Origin: Nocardioides sp. zg-DK7169
GTDB taxonomy: Bacteria; Actinomycetota; Actinomycetes; Propionibacteriales; Nocardioidaceae
Reading direction: 5' to 3'
Assembly (NCBI RefSeq): GCF_013155365.1
Contig: NZ_JABJRA010000002.1
Coordinates: forward strand, 186,001 to 250,000
DNA length: 64,000 nucleotides
Both the position numbers and the translations under genes were made by a program. Below the pieces are notes generated by a model. The model saw only the letters and a list, made by a program, of their open reading frames with translations, was not told the origin of the DNA and made no database searches. Positions within the stretch are counted from its first letter, which is position 1. Every line of letters begins with the position of its first letter. Below are positions 53,226-64,000 of this stretch, one piece after another.

Positions 53226-53747
53226 ATGCCACCAGAAGCCGCGGACCGCACCCCGTCCTTCGCCCGCGTGTCGCTCGCCATGATGACCTCGGGTCGCGAG
53301 GCGAACCTGCTGGGCAACGTGCACGGCGGCGAGATCGTCAAGCTCGCCGACTCCACCGCGGGTGCGGTGGCGCAGCGGCACAGCGGCGGTCCCGCGGTGA
53401 CCGCGGCGCTGGACTCCATGGCGTTCCTGCGTCCCGTGCACGTCGGAGACATCGTGCGGACCTTCGCCCAGGTGAACTGGGCGGGCAGCTCCTCGATGGA
53501 GATCGGCGTGCGCATCGAGACCCAGCCGTGGGACGACCCGTCGGTGGCGCCGCTGCACGTCGCCTCGGCGTACTTCGTCTTCGTCGCGATCGACGAGAAC
53601 GGCCGCGCGCGGCGGGTGCCCGGGTTGCGCCCGGAGACGCCGGACGAGGTGCGCCGCCACCGGGAGGCGCAGATCCGCCGGGCGTCCCGCCTGGCGCGCA
53701 AGCGCGAGATCGACTCCGGCCGCGCGGGCGGTCCGCTGACCCCCTGA
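53226..53747 (+). CDS. Acyl-CoA thioesterase (hot-dog fold)
   Basis: 173 residues. Hot-dog fold of the YciA/Acot type: EANLLGNVHGGEIVKLADSTAGAVAQRHSGG with the conserved N-x-x-G-x-x-H-G-G, DSMAFLRPVHVGDIV, and VASAYFVFVAIDENGRARRVP. It should hydrolyse medium- to long-chain acyl-CoA. The C terminus is a basic helix (HREAQIRRASRLARKREI). Apparently leaderless. A hairpin (53763-53784) follows. Confidence 0.9.
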   Translation: MPPEAADRTPSFARVSLAMMTSGREANLLGNVHGGEIVKLADSTAGAVAQRHSGGPAVTAALDSMAFLRPVHVGDIVRTFAQVNWAGSSSMEIGVRIETQPWDDPSVAPLHVASAYFVFVAIDENGRARRVPGLRPETPDEVRRHREAQIRRASRLARKREIDSGRAGGPLTP

Positions 53748-53762
53748 GTCGCGGACCGGCAG

Positions 53763-53784
53763 CACCCGGGCGTCGACCCGGGTG
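53763..53784 (+). terminator. Hairpin after the thioesterase gene
   Basis: CACCCGGG (53763-53770) and CCCGGGTG (53777-53784) around CGTCGA. Confidence 0.65.
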
Positions 53785-53934
53785 GGGGCCGACAGGGTGG
53801 TCCTTCGGCGCGTCGCGCCGGGCGGTGACTCCTGGGACTGGTGATACTGGACGGACGTCCTCGCCCCGGCGGGGACAGCACCACCGCTGATCCTTCCCCG
53901 TCAGTTCTCCACCTAGCTCATGAAAGGCATCTCG

Positions 53935-55434
53935 ATGCCGCCCGTCACTTCCCCCGGGTCGCACGACGCCGCAGACGCAGCCAGCCGTGCCAGCACGCAG
54001 GAGCGTGCGTCGCGCGTGCGCTTCCGCCGTGCCGTCGCGCTGATGGTCATGACCCTGCTCGTGCCGGGGTCCGCGCAGCTGCTGCACGGCAACCGTCGCG
54101 TCGGCCTGATCGCCATCCGGGTGTGGCTCGGTTCGATCCTCGCCCTGGTGCTGATCGCGCTCGCCTCGCTGGTGCGCCACCAGGTCGCCTTCCAGCTGGC
54201 CTCCGACGCCAACTTCCTTCTGCTGCTGCGGCTGTTCCTGATGGCGGGCGCGGTGGGTTGGGCGGTGCTGTTCATGGACGCCTGGCGCATCGGGCAGCCG
54301 CTCACGCTCGGGCTGGTCCAGCGCCGCGCGGCGATCGGGGTCAACGGGTTCCTCTCGCTCGCGGTCGCGGGCGTGCTGCTCTTCGGCTCCCACCTGGTCG
54401 GCGTCCAGCGCGACCTGATGGTGACGATGTTCAACGCGACCGAGGTCAAGGGCGCCCACGACGGGCGCTTCAACATCGCGCTCTTCGGCGGCGACGCCGG
54501 CGCCGGGCGCTGGGGACTGCGCCCGGACTCGATCAACGTCGCCTCGGTCGACGCCAGCACCGGGCGCACCGTGCTGATCAGCCTGCCGCGCAACCTGCAG
54601 GACTTCCCGTTCGCGCCCGGGTCGGTGATGGACGAGCAGTTCCCCGAGGGCTTCGACTGCGACGGTTGCTACCTCAACGGCGTCAGCACCTGGGCCCAGG
54701 ACAACCCCGAGCTCTTCGGCGACTCCGAGAACCCCGGCATCGACGCCACCCTGATGGCGATCGAGGGGGTCACCGGGCTGGAGATGAACTACTGGGCGAT
54801 GGCCAACCTCGAGGGGTTCAAGGACCTCGTGGACGCGGTCGGCGGCATCACCCTCAACGTGCGCGAGCCGATCCCGGTCGGCGGCCTCGGCGACGACGTC
54901 ACCGGCTACCTCGAGCCCGGCGTGCGCAAGCTCGACGGCTTCGAGACGCTCTGGTACGCCCGGGCCCGGGAGGGCTCGGACGACTACTCGCGCATGGCGA
55001 GGCAGAAGTGTGTGCTCAACGCGATGCTCGGCCAGGTCAGCCCGCAGACGGCGGTCACCAACTTCGGCTCCATCGCCGAGGCCTCCAGCGACATGGTCTC
55101 GACCAACCTGCCCGCCTCCCAGGTCGGGCGCTTCGTCGAGCTCGCGCTCAAGGCCAAGGGGCAGAAGATGTCGACGGTCTCCCTGGTGCCGCCGCTGATC
55201 AACACCGCCGACCCCGACATCGAGCTGATGCACCGCAAGGTCGCCGAGGCGATCGCCAAGGCCGAGGGCACCTTCAAGGCGCCGGAGAAGGCCGCGGTCA
55301 GCGCCGGCGGTACGACGGGGGGCTCCTCCGGTGCCGGGGCCGGCACCAGCTCGCCGGTGACCGGCGGCTCGCTCGGCTCGCTGTCGGAGGGCTACCTGGC
55401 CAACCAGGCCGACGACCTGGGCAGTGCCTGCTGA
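53935..55434 (+). CDS. LCP family protein with extra N-terminal membrane helices
   Basis: 499 residues from the ATG at 53935, with AAAGG before it (an ATG at 53920 is an alternative). Three or four helices at about residues 35-55, 62-82, 95-115 and 128-148 precede the LCP domain. The LCP motifs are RPDSINVASVDASTGRTVLISLPRNL and WYARAREGSDDYSRMARQKCVLNAML. A Ser/Gly/Thr-rich C-terminal tail ends the protein. It lies directly upstream of the galactan-type glycosyltransferase cluster, so it is a good candidate for the ligase that attaches that polymer to peptidoglycan. That is inference from position. Confidence 0.9.
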   Translation: MPPVTSPGSHDAADAASRASTQERASRVRFRRAVALMVMTLLVPGSAQLLHGNRRVGLIAIRVWLGSILALVLIALASLVRHQVAFQLASDANFLLLLRLFLMAGAVGWAVLFMDAWRIGQPLTLGLVQRRAAIGVNGFLSLAVAGVLLFGSHLVGVQRDLMVTMFNATEVKGAHDGRFNIALFGGDAGAGRWGLRPDSINVASVDASTGRTVLISLPRNLQDFPFAPGSVMDEQFPEGFDCDGCYLNGVSTWAQDNPELFGDSENPGIDATLMAIEGVTGLEMNYWAMANLEGFKDLVDAVGGITLNVREPIPVGGLGDDVTGYLEPGVRKLDGFETLWYARAREGSDDYSRMARQKCVLNAMLGQVSPQTAVTNFGSIAEASSDMVSTNLPASQVGRFVELALKAKGQKMSTVSLVPPLINTADPDIELMHRKVAEAIAKAEGTFKAPEKAAVSAGGTTGGSSGAGAGTSSPVTGGSLGSLSEGYLANQADDLGSAC

Positions 55435-55445
55435 TCCGGCGCACC

Positions 55446-55451
55446 TAGGGT
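55446..55451 (+). promoter_or_regulatory. -10 box of a leaderless promoter (first GT2 gene)
   Basis: TAGGGT, 7 nt (GGGCGCC), then the GTG at 55459, the same layout as before the glutamate dehydrogenase gene. Confidence 0.55.
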
Positions 55452-55458
55452 GGGCGCC

Positions 55459-59488
<4,030 letters not shown>

Positions 59489-59489
<1 letters not shown>

Positions 59490-60271
59490 TGACCGCCTCC
59501 ATCGTCGCGGAGAACGTCACCAAGAAGTTCACCATCCGCTACCACCGCAGCATCAAGGAGATCACCATCGCGGCGGCTCGCCGCCAGCCGTTGAGCGAGT
59601 CGTTCAACGCGCTCGACAACGTCTCCTTCACCGTCGAGCAGGGCGAGTCGATCGGCCTGATGGGGCTCAACGGCTCCGGCAAGTCGACGCTGCTCAAGCT
59701 GGTCAACGGCATCATGCGCCCCGACCAGGGCAAGATGCTGACCCGCGGACGGATCTCCGGGCTGATCGCCACCGGTGCCGGTTTCCACCCCCAGCTCACC
59801 GGCCGCGAGAACCTCTACCTCAACGCCGCGATCCTGGGCATGAGCAAGGCCGAGACCGAGCGCAAGCTCGACTCGATCGTCGACTTCGCCGACCTCGGCA
59901 AGTTCCTCGACTCGCCGGTCGGCAACTACTCCTCGGGCATGTTCGCCCGGCTCGGCTTCGCGATCGCGATCCACGTCGACTCCGACATCTTCCTGGCCGA
60001 CGAGGTCCTCGCGGTGGGCGACAAGCCCTTCCGCCAGAAGTGCCTGGAGAAGATGCAGGAGATCCGCGACAGCGGCCGCACCCTCTTCTACGTCAGCCAC
60101 TCCGCCGCCTCGGTGCGCCGGATGTGCGACCGGGTGCTCGTGCTCGAGAACGGCAAGGTCGGCTTCGACGGCGACGTCGCGGCCGGCATCCGCTACCTCA
60201 AGTACGACGACGCCTCCGGCGAGGACCCGGCCGACTCCGAGCTCGAGGACGAGATGGGCGCCGACATCTAG
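59489..60271 (+). CDS. ABC exporter ATPase (Wzt-like)
   Basis: 260 residues; the start overlaps the permease stop (TGATG). Walker A is LNGSGKSTLLK, the Q-loop is within TGAGFHPQLTGRENLYLNAA, the signature is VGNYSSGMFARLGFAIAI, and Walker B DIFLADEVLAVGD ends in the switch-region HSAASVRRMC. The C terminus is short (about 20 acidic residues), so there is no polymer-binding domain of the kind seen in some Wzt proteins. It is the partner of the permease. The repeat array follows the stop. Confidence 0.94.
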
Positions 60272-60293
60272 GCCCAGCCCCACCCCTCCCTTC

Positions 60294-60359
60294 GCCGAGT
60301 CGGCTCTTGTGGCGCGGCGAGTCGGCCCTCGTGGTGTGCCGAGTCGGCGCTCGTGGCGA
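60294..60359 (+). repeat. Three tandem copies of the 22-bp intergenic repeat
   Basis: Units at 60294-60315, 60316-60337 and 60338-60359, each built on GCGAGTCGGC/GCCGAGTCGGC then CTCTTGTGG or CTCGTGG. Period, sequence and intergenic position match the arrays at 13836-13985 and the single copy at 23417-23441. Confidence 0.85.
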
Positions 60360-60456
60360 CGTACGGCGGGGCGGGCCAGGCGCCGTCGGCGTCCTCCGCC
60401 TGCTCTGCCTCGCTCATGCCGGCCAGCATCCGGAGCTCGACAGGCCCCGGAAATGA

Positions 60457-60488
60457 CTCCGGGCCCGTGGAAGACCACGGGCCCGGAG
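60457..60488. terminator. Terminator for the phospholipase D gene, usable from both sides
   Basis: CTCCGGGCCCGTGG (60457-60470) and its complement (60475-60488) flank AAGA, 15 nt from the convergent gene's stop. Confidence 0.75.
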
Positions 60489-60503
60489 CACGACGGGGAA
60501 CGG

Positions 60504-61862
60504 TCAGTCGACCTGCTCCTGCTGCTTCTGCTGCTCGGGCACCGCCGGGCGCCCGACCGACATGTCGGGGGAGAGGCGCGGGTAGAGCCGGCTGCCGATC
60601 TGCTTGCTGGCCGGGATCCGGGTGCCGACGCGGCGGCTGCCGGCCTTCACGATGTGGTCCCAGTTGTTCATGTACTGGCGCCACACGTTCTTGCCGGAGA
60701 TGTTGATGGTGTTCTCGTCGCCGGCGTGCAGGGTGCCCTCGGACCAGTTGGCGGTGCCGGTGTGGACCCGGAACGCCGACTTGTCCTTCCCGTAGTGGCC
60801 CTGCACCAGGTAGAACTTGTTGTGCACGCGGACCTCGTACTCCTCGTCCTCGTCGAGGTTGAGGCGGCTGTCCCACAGCTTGATGCGCGGGTTGCGCTTC
60901 GTGGCGTCGGTGAGGAACTTGCGCAGCTCGGGGCCCGGGGCGCCGTAGACCATCGACAGGTAGCAGCCGCGGTCGGCGAGCTGCACGAGCTTGCGGGCGA
61001 TGTTGAAGCCGCGCTTGTTGTACCAGGCGAACATCGCCACGTTGATGACGGTGCGGCCGTTGCGGCCGGCGCCGCCGGTCGCGCCGAAGCACTTGATCTT
61101 GTTGAGGTCGGCGATGACGGGGTCACCGCTGCTGCGCTTGGGGAAGAACCGCACGAAGTACGGGCCCACCCGCCAGGCGCGCAGGGACTCGCCGGGCACC
61201 GGGCGGTCGCGCGACATCTCCACGTGCACCTGCGCGAAGCGGGCGACCAGCTTGGGACGCCCCTTGATCGTGACCAGGTCGTTCCAGCCCTTCTCCGCAC
61301 CACCGCGGTTGAGGTTGGAGGAGCTGACCATCACGACGTTCTTCGCGGCGCCGGTGTGGGTGAAGACGTAGAACTTGGAGTGGTTGTTCGCGATCTTCCC
61401 GCGACAGCTGGACTGGCAGTACTTCACGAAGCTGCGGTCCTTGCCCCAGCGGCGCAGCGTGCCGTCCTTGAAGGTGCCCTTCACCTTGGGCCGGTTGTCC
61501 TTGTTGAAGGCGTTGGCCAGGCGGCGCGACTGGGCGTTGTTGGCGTAGAAGCCGTCGAGGACCATCTGCACCTGCACCCCGCGCTTGTGGGCGCGCAGCA
61601 GGTGGTCGACGGAGTCGCGGGCATCCATCAGGTAGGTGGAGATGTAGATCCGCGATCCCTTGCGCGCGTTGGCGACCGCCGCGTCCACGTGGTTGACGAT
61701 GCGCCACTTCTCGGCGTGGCCGGCGAGCGGGTCGTTGAAGACGCCGCCGCCCTTGGGCTGCCAGCCCTCGGCGTTGGCGGCCTGGGTCGAGGTGCCGACC
61801 AGCAGTGCCGGGACCATCACGAGAGCGGTGAGGACCGAGACGAGACGAGACGAGAGCTTCAT
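60504..61862 (-). CDS. Secreted phospholipase D-like protein
   Basis: 452 residues from the ATG at 61862. A signal peptide (MKLSSRLVSVLTALVMVPALLVGTST region) is followed by two PLD-type HxK motifs: His161 in NNHSKFYVFTH and His347 in VHNKFYLVQGH, with the downstream Asn and Ser residues in VVMVSSSNLNRGG and FRVHTGTANWSEG. The usual Asp of HKD is not at the standard place (HxKxxxx), which fits the shorter Hx K pattern of some nuclease/phospholipase members. Cysteines suggest disulfides. It is therefore an extracellular PLD-like hydrolase whose substrate, lipid or nucleic acid, is unknown. A GATAAC -10-like box lies near 61956-61961. Confidence 0.83.
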   Translation of the reverse strand: MKLSSRLVSVLTALVMVPALLVGTSTQAANAEGWQPKGGGVFNDPLAGHAEKWRIVNHVDAAVANARKGSRIYISTYLMDARDSVDHLLRAHKRGVQVQMVLDGFYANNAQSRRLANAFNKDNRPKVKGTFKDGTLRRWGKDRSFVKYCQSSCRGKIANNHSKFYVFTHTGAAKNVVMVSSSNLNRGGAEKGWNDLVTIKGRPKLVARFAQVHVEMSRDRPVPGESLRAWRVGPYFVRFFPKRSSGDPVIADLNKIKCFGATGGAGRNGRTVINVAMFAWYNKRGFNIARKLVQLADRGCYLSMVYGAPGPELRKFLTDATKRNPRIKLWDSRLNLDEDEEYEVRVHNKFYLVQGHYGKDKSAFRVHTGTANWSEGTLHAGDENTINISGKNVWRQYMNNWDHIVKAGSRRVGTRIPASKQIGSRLYPRLSPDMSVGRPAVPEQQKQQEQVD

Positions 61863-62039
61863 GAAACCGTTATTCCTTGCTCGCCCCCCACGAGAGGGGC
61901 CTGAGGGTGTCGTTCCAGCGGTACGGAGCGCCGGGTCGGACCGGGCCTGTGGGGCGTTATCGACACTAACAGCCGAGCCCACTTCAGGGCGCCGCTTCGA
62001 GGGCCCACGCAGGGGTGACGGGTACCGCACCGGCAGGGC
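61863..62039. other. Leader and promoter region of the phospholipase D-like gene
   Basis: 177 nt without a gene. On the minus strand GATAAC (61961-61956) could be the -10 box, giving a leader of about 85 nt with a short CCCC/GGGG stem just before the AAGGA. I see no recognisable riboswitch. Confidence 0.4.
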
Positions 62040-63221
62040 TCAGGCGCGGCGCAGCACCCGGCGGTAGGCCCGGTGGGCGGCGCCGACCGCGCGGTTGCGC
62101 TTCGCCGTCTGCACCACCATGTAGCGGACCGGCTTCTCGCGTGCCGTGCGGGCGACCTCCTCGGCGCGGCGCTGAGCCGCGAGGCGGCGGGCCATCTCGT
62201 CGAGGAGGCCGGCAATGGCGGCGACGCCTTCCGCAGCCAGGTCGGCGTCACTGGGCGTGGGGCCCGATGAGGGGGCCTCGGCCGGCGGCGGGACGAGCTC
62301 GTCGAGGTCGCCGACCACGTCGTACCCGAGGGTGCGCAGGTCGGCCACGATCTCGACCGAGCGCTGGCGCGCGAAGGCGTCGGCCTCCGCGTCGAGGACC
62401 AGGCGGGTGCCCGGGCGCCCGGCCAGGAGGCGGTGCGCCAGCACGTTCTTCGCCAGCTGCGGGTAGGGCCCCGGCAGTGGGACACGGTCGCCGAGCTCGG
62501 CGTTGACGCGGCGCAACAGCTCGGCCTGCTCCAGGCCCAGGGAGGAGTTGGAGCGCGACACGGTGGTGTCGAAGGCGGCCGGGTCGAGCCCGAGCAGCGT
62601 GGCGAACCGGGTCCACAGGGTGCCGGCGTCGGCACCGGCCGGCGGCACGGTCACGACGTGGACGCGCTCGGCGGGGACCGTGGCGCCCCAGCGGCGCAGC
62701 ACGTCGGCGAAGTCCTGGACCTGCCAGAACCAGGTGCGGTGCGCGCGGTCGGCGCGCAGGTCGGCGAGGAAGCCCTCCATCGTCACCGTGGCGCGGTGCT
62801 TGATGTGCTCCTGCCACTCCGCCGGGACCTGGCGGACCAGGTCGCGCGCGGTGAGCACGATGTGGACCTCGCGGTCCCCGAACGACGCGACGGCGCGCTT
62901 GGCCTGCTCGGCGCTCGCAGAGGCGAACAGCTCGTGGGAGATCAGCGTGGTGCCGCCCCAGCCCTCGGCCTCGGCGACCAGCGCGGCCCAGCGGCCCGCG
63001 GCCTCGGGGGGCGCGGTCGGCGCGTCCGCGAGGTCCCGGACGTCGAGGGTGGCGAGGTAGTGGTCGTGGAAGCGGCGGCCCGGCAACAGCAGTCCCTGCT
63101 CCGCGGCGAGCGCGCGCTGGTCCCACAGGACGTTCTGGAGGAAGGTCGTGCCGGTCTTGGGGCTGCCGACGTGGAGGAAGACGGGCCCACCCTGCGGCGC
63201 GGCCGCACTGCTCTGACTCAC
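62040..63221 (-). CDS. Sulfotransferase family protein
   Basis: 393 residues from a GTG that overlaps the upstream methyltransferase stop (GTGA). The 5'-phosphosulfate loop GPVFLHVGSPKTGTTFLQNVLW is near the N terminus, and the 3'-phosphate region ARDLVRQVPAEWQEHIKHR follows. It should transfer sulfate from PAPS to a sugar or lipid; a surface-polysaccharide acceptor is inferred from position. The C-terminal 100 residues are helical and charged. No PAPS-making genes are in the window. Confidence 0.85.
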   Translation of the reverse strand: MSQSSAAAPQGGPVFLHVGSPKTGTTFLQNVLWDQRALAAEQGLLLPGRRFHDHYLATLDVRDLADAPTAPPEAAGRWAALVAEAEGWGGTTLISHELFASASAEQAKRAVASFGDREVHIVLTARDLVRQVPAEWQEHIKHRATVTMEGFLADLRADRAHRTWFWQVQDFADVLRRWGATVPAERVHVVTVPPAGADAGTLWTRFATLLGLDPAAFDTTVSRSNSSLGLEQAELLRRVNAELGDRVPLPGPYPQLAKNVLAHRLLAGRPGTRLVLDAEADAFARQRSVEIVADLRTLGYDVVGDLDELVPPPAEAPSSGPTPSDADLAAEGVAAIAGLLDEMARRLAAQRRAEEVARTAREKPVRYMVVQTAKRNRAVGAAHRAYRRVLRRA

Positions 63222-64000
63222 GGCGTCACCGTAGCGGCGGAGCCTCCGGCCCCGGTGGCCCGGTCCGCGGAGGACGCCTGCGGTGCGGCCTGCGTCTCGG
63301 TGTCGGCATCGGCGTCGTGCTCGCTCCAGCGCGCGACGATGCGGCACACGGCCGGGTCCTCCTCGCGCATCTTCGCCATCCCGGGGCGCCCCGAGACCAG
63401 GTGGACCACGGTGCCGCCGGCGGCCTCGATCTCGGCCACCACGTCGGCGGGCTCGAGGTAGGTGCGGTGGTGCTCGCCGTACACGTGCGGGCGCTCGCGG
63501 TCCTCGGGGGTGCGGAACTCCAGGAACAGCCGGCCGCCGCGGCGCAGCGACATCGAGGCCAGCCGCCACAGGTTCTCGCGGCCGTGCGGCTCGAGGTCGT
63601 GGGGGAGGAAGCGCGCGTAGACGTCCGGGGGCACCGGCAGCCGGCTCAGCCGGGCGCCGTAGGCGAGCACGTCGCGGGTGTCGTAGAGGTTGAGCAGGTC
63701 CCAGCGGATCGGCAGGTCGCGGTTCTGCGCGATCCGTTGCCCGCTGCGCACCGCGCTGACGACGTAGTCGAGGGCGAAGACCTGGCGGCTGCGCTCGGCG
63801 GCGAAGAAGATCGCGTCGCGCCCGGTGCCGGCGCCGACGTCGACGATCGGGCGGGTGCTGCCGTGCTTGTTGGAGACCCAGCGCGCGAACGCGGAGGGGC
63901 GCTTGGGCACGGTGTGGCGCTGCTGGGAGTCGAAGGAGTCCCAGTGCTTGCGGTGGCTGACCAGGCCGCCGAACCAGCCGCCGAGGCGACGGGTCAGCGC
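63218..64000 (-). CDS. SAM-dependent methyltransferase, 5' end outside window
   Basis: The frame is open to the edge; about 260 C-terminal codons are visible. Residues just inside the edge are GGWFGGLVSHRKHWDSFDSQ, then PSAFARWVSN. The SAM-binding motif IVDVGAGTGRDAIFFA and the post-I acidic residue (FALDYVVSA) are intact. This type is common in polysaccharide (capsule) loci, fitting O-methylation of a sugar. The GTG at 63910 lies inside the conserved region, so the real start is upstream of the window. It is coupled to the sulfotransferase gene. Confidence 0.82.
   Translation of the reverse strand, partial: ALTRRLGGWFGGLVSHRKHWDSFDSQQRHTVPKRPSAFARWVSNKHGSTRPIVDVGAGTGRDAIFFAAERSRQVFALDYVVSAVRSGQRIAQNRDLPIRWDLLNLYDTRDVLAYGARLSRLPVPPDVYARFLPHDLEPHGRENLWRLASMSLRRGGRLFLEFRTPEDRERPHVYGEHHRTYLEPADVVAEIEAAGGTVVHLVSGRPGMAKMREEDPAVCRIVARWSEHDADADTETQAAPQASSADRATGAGGSAATVTP

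Overview
The window is high-GC actinobacterial chromosome, most consistent with Nocardioides or a close relative (order Propionibacteriales). The main reasons are very high GC, many GTG/TTG starts, stop-start overlaps of the ATGA/GTGA type, a translational T-box with a very short specifier stem before ileS, the methyltransferase-sigE-anti-sigma-HtrA block, DUF3117/DUF6912/DUF2505 proteins and an F420-type LLM oxidoreductase. I see no rRNA, tRNA, phage, insertion sequence or CRISPR array. This is mostly core and housekeeping chromosome, ending in a cell-surface polysaccharide locus.

Layout. 1-2 kb: end of a VanW-family protein, a small Mo-co-dimerisation-like protein and a GNAT acetyltransferase. 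2.2-7 kb: fdxA-dapC, two paralogous secreted cell-wall hydrolase-like proteins, and dapD. 7-10.2 kb: a patatin phospholipase, a gutted old-yellow-enzyme pseudogene, a DinB-like protein and an AbiEi/DUF559 protein. 10.2-13.8 kb: T-box and ileS. 14-18.4 kb: an LLM oxidoreductase with a KstR-like operator, dapE, a LOG-family protein, a DivIVA-domain protein and an enoyl-CoA hydratase. 18.6-23.4 kb: DUF3117, leucyl aminopeptidase, and a divergent MarR/MMPL pair. 23.5-26.9 kb: O-methyltransferase, sigE, anti-sigma factor and HtrA (envelope stress). 26.9-31 kb: a small HTH protein, orphan CpaB-like and CpaE-like proteins, and a membrane protein with its lipoprotein partner. 31-42.8 kb: a WS/DGAT-like protein, proline, tryptophan and glutamate catabolism (pruA, kynA, the large NAD-dependent glutamate dehydrogenase), a dienelactone hydrolase and dps. 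42.8-51 kb: a TetR-controlled ABC-2-like membrane protein, a cysteine desulfurase, a YkcB/YkcC-like glycosyltransferase pair, and pyrimidine and flavin reductases. 51-64 kb: two LytR-CpsA-Psr proteins, two GlfT1-like glycosyltransferases, glf, a Wzm/Wzt-type exporter, a secreted phospholipase D-like protein, a sulfotransferase and a methyltransferase.

How the genes work together. dapC, dapD and dapE supply the succinylase branch of lysine/diaminopimelate synthesis and sit beside peptidoglycan-hydrolase-like genes. The right end reads as one pathway: Glf makes UDP-galactofuranose, the two GT2 enzymes build a galactan on a lipid carrier, the Wzm/Wzt-like pair exports it, and LCP proteins attach the polymer to peptidoglycan. 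SigE, its anti-sigma factor and HtrA form a classical envelope-stress module.

Non-coding signals carry much of the interest. There is a 22-bp repeat family in three intergenic regions, partly arranged in opposite orientations. There are strong candidate operators for a KstR-type, a MarR, a TetR and an OmpR-type regulator. dps has a near-ideal sigma-B/F promoter. Many genes appear leaderless, with a TANNNT box 6-8 nt before the start codon. One gene appears to start at ATC. I found no clearly new defence or mobile system; the repeat family and the paired hydrolase-like paralogues are the best candidates for something undescribed.
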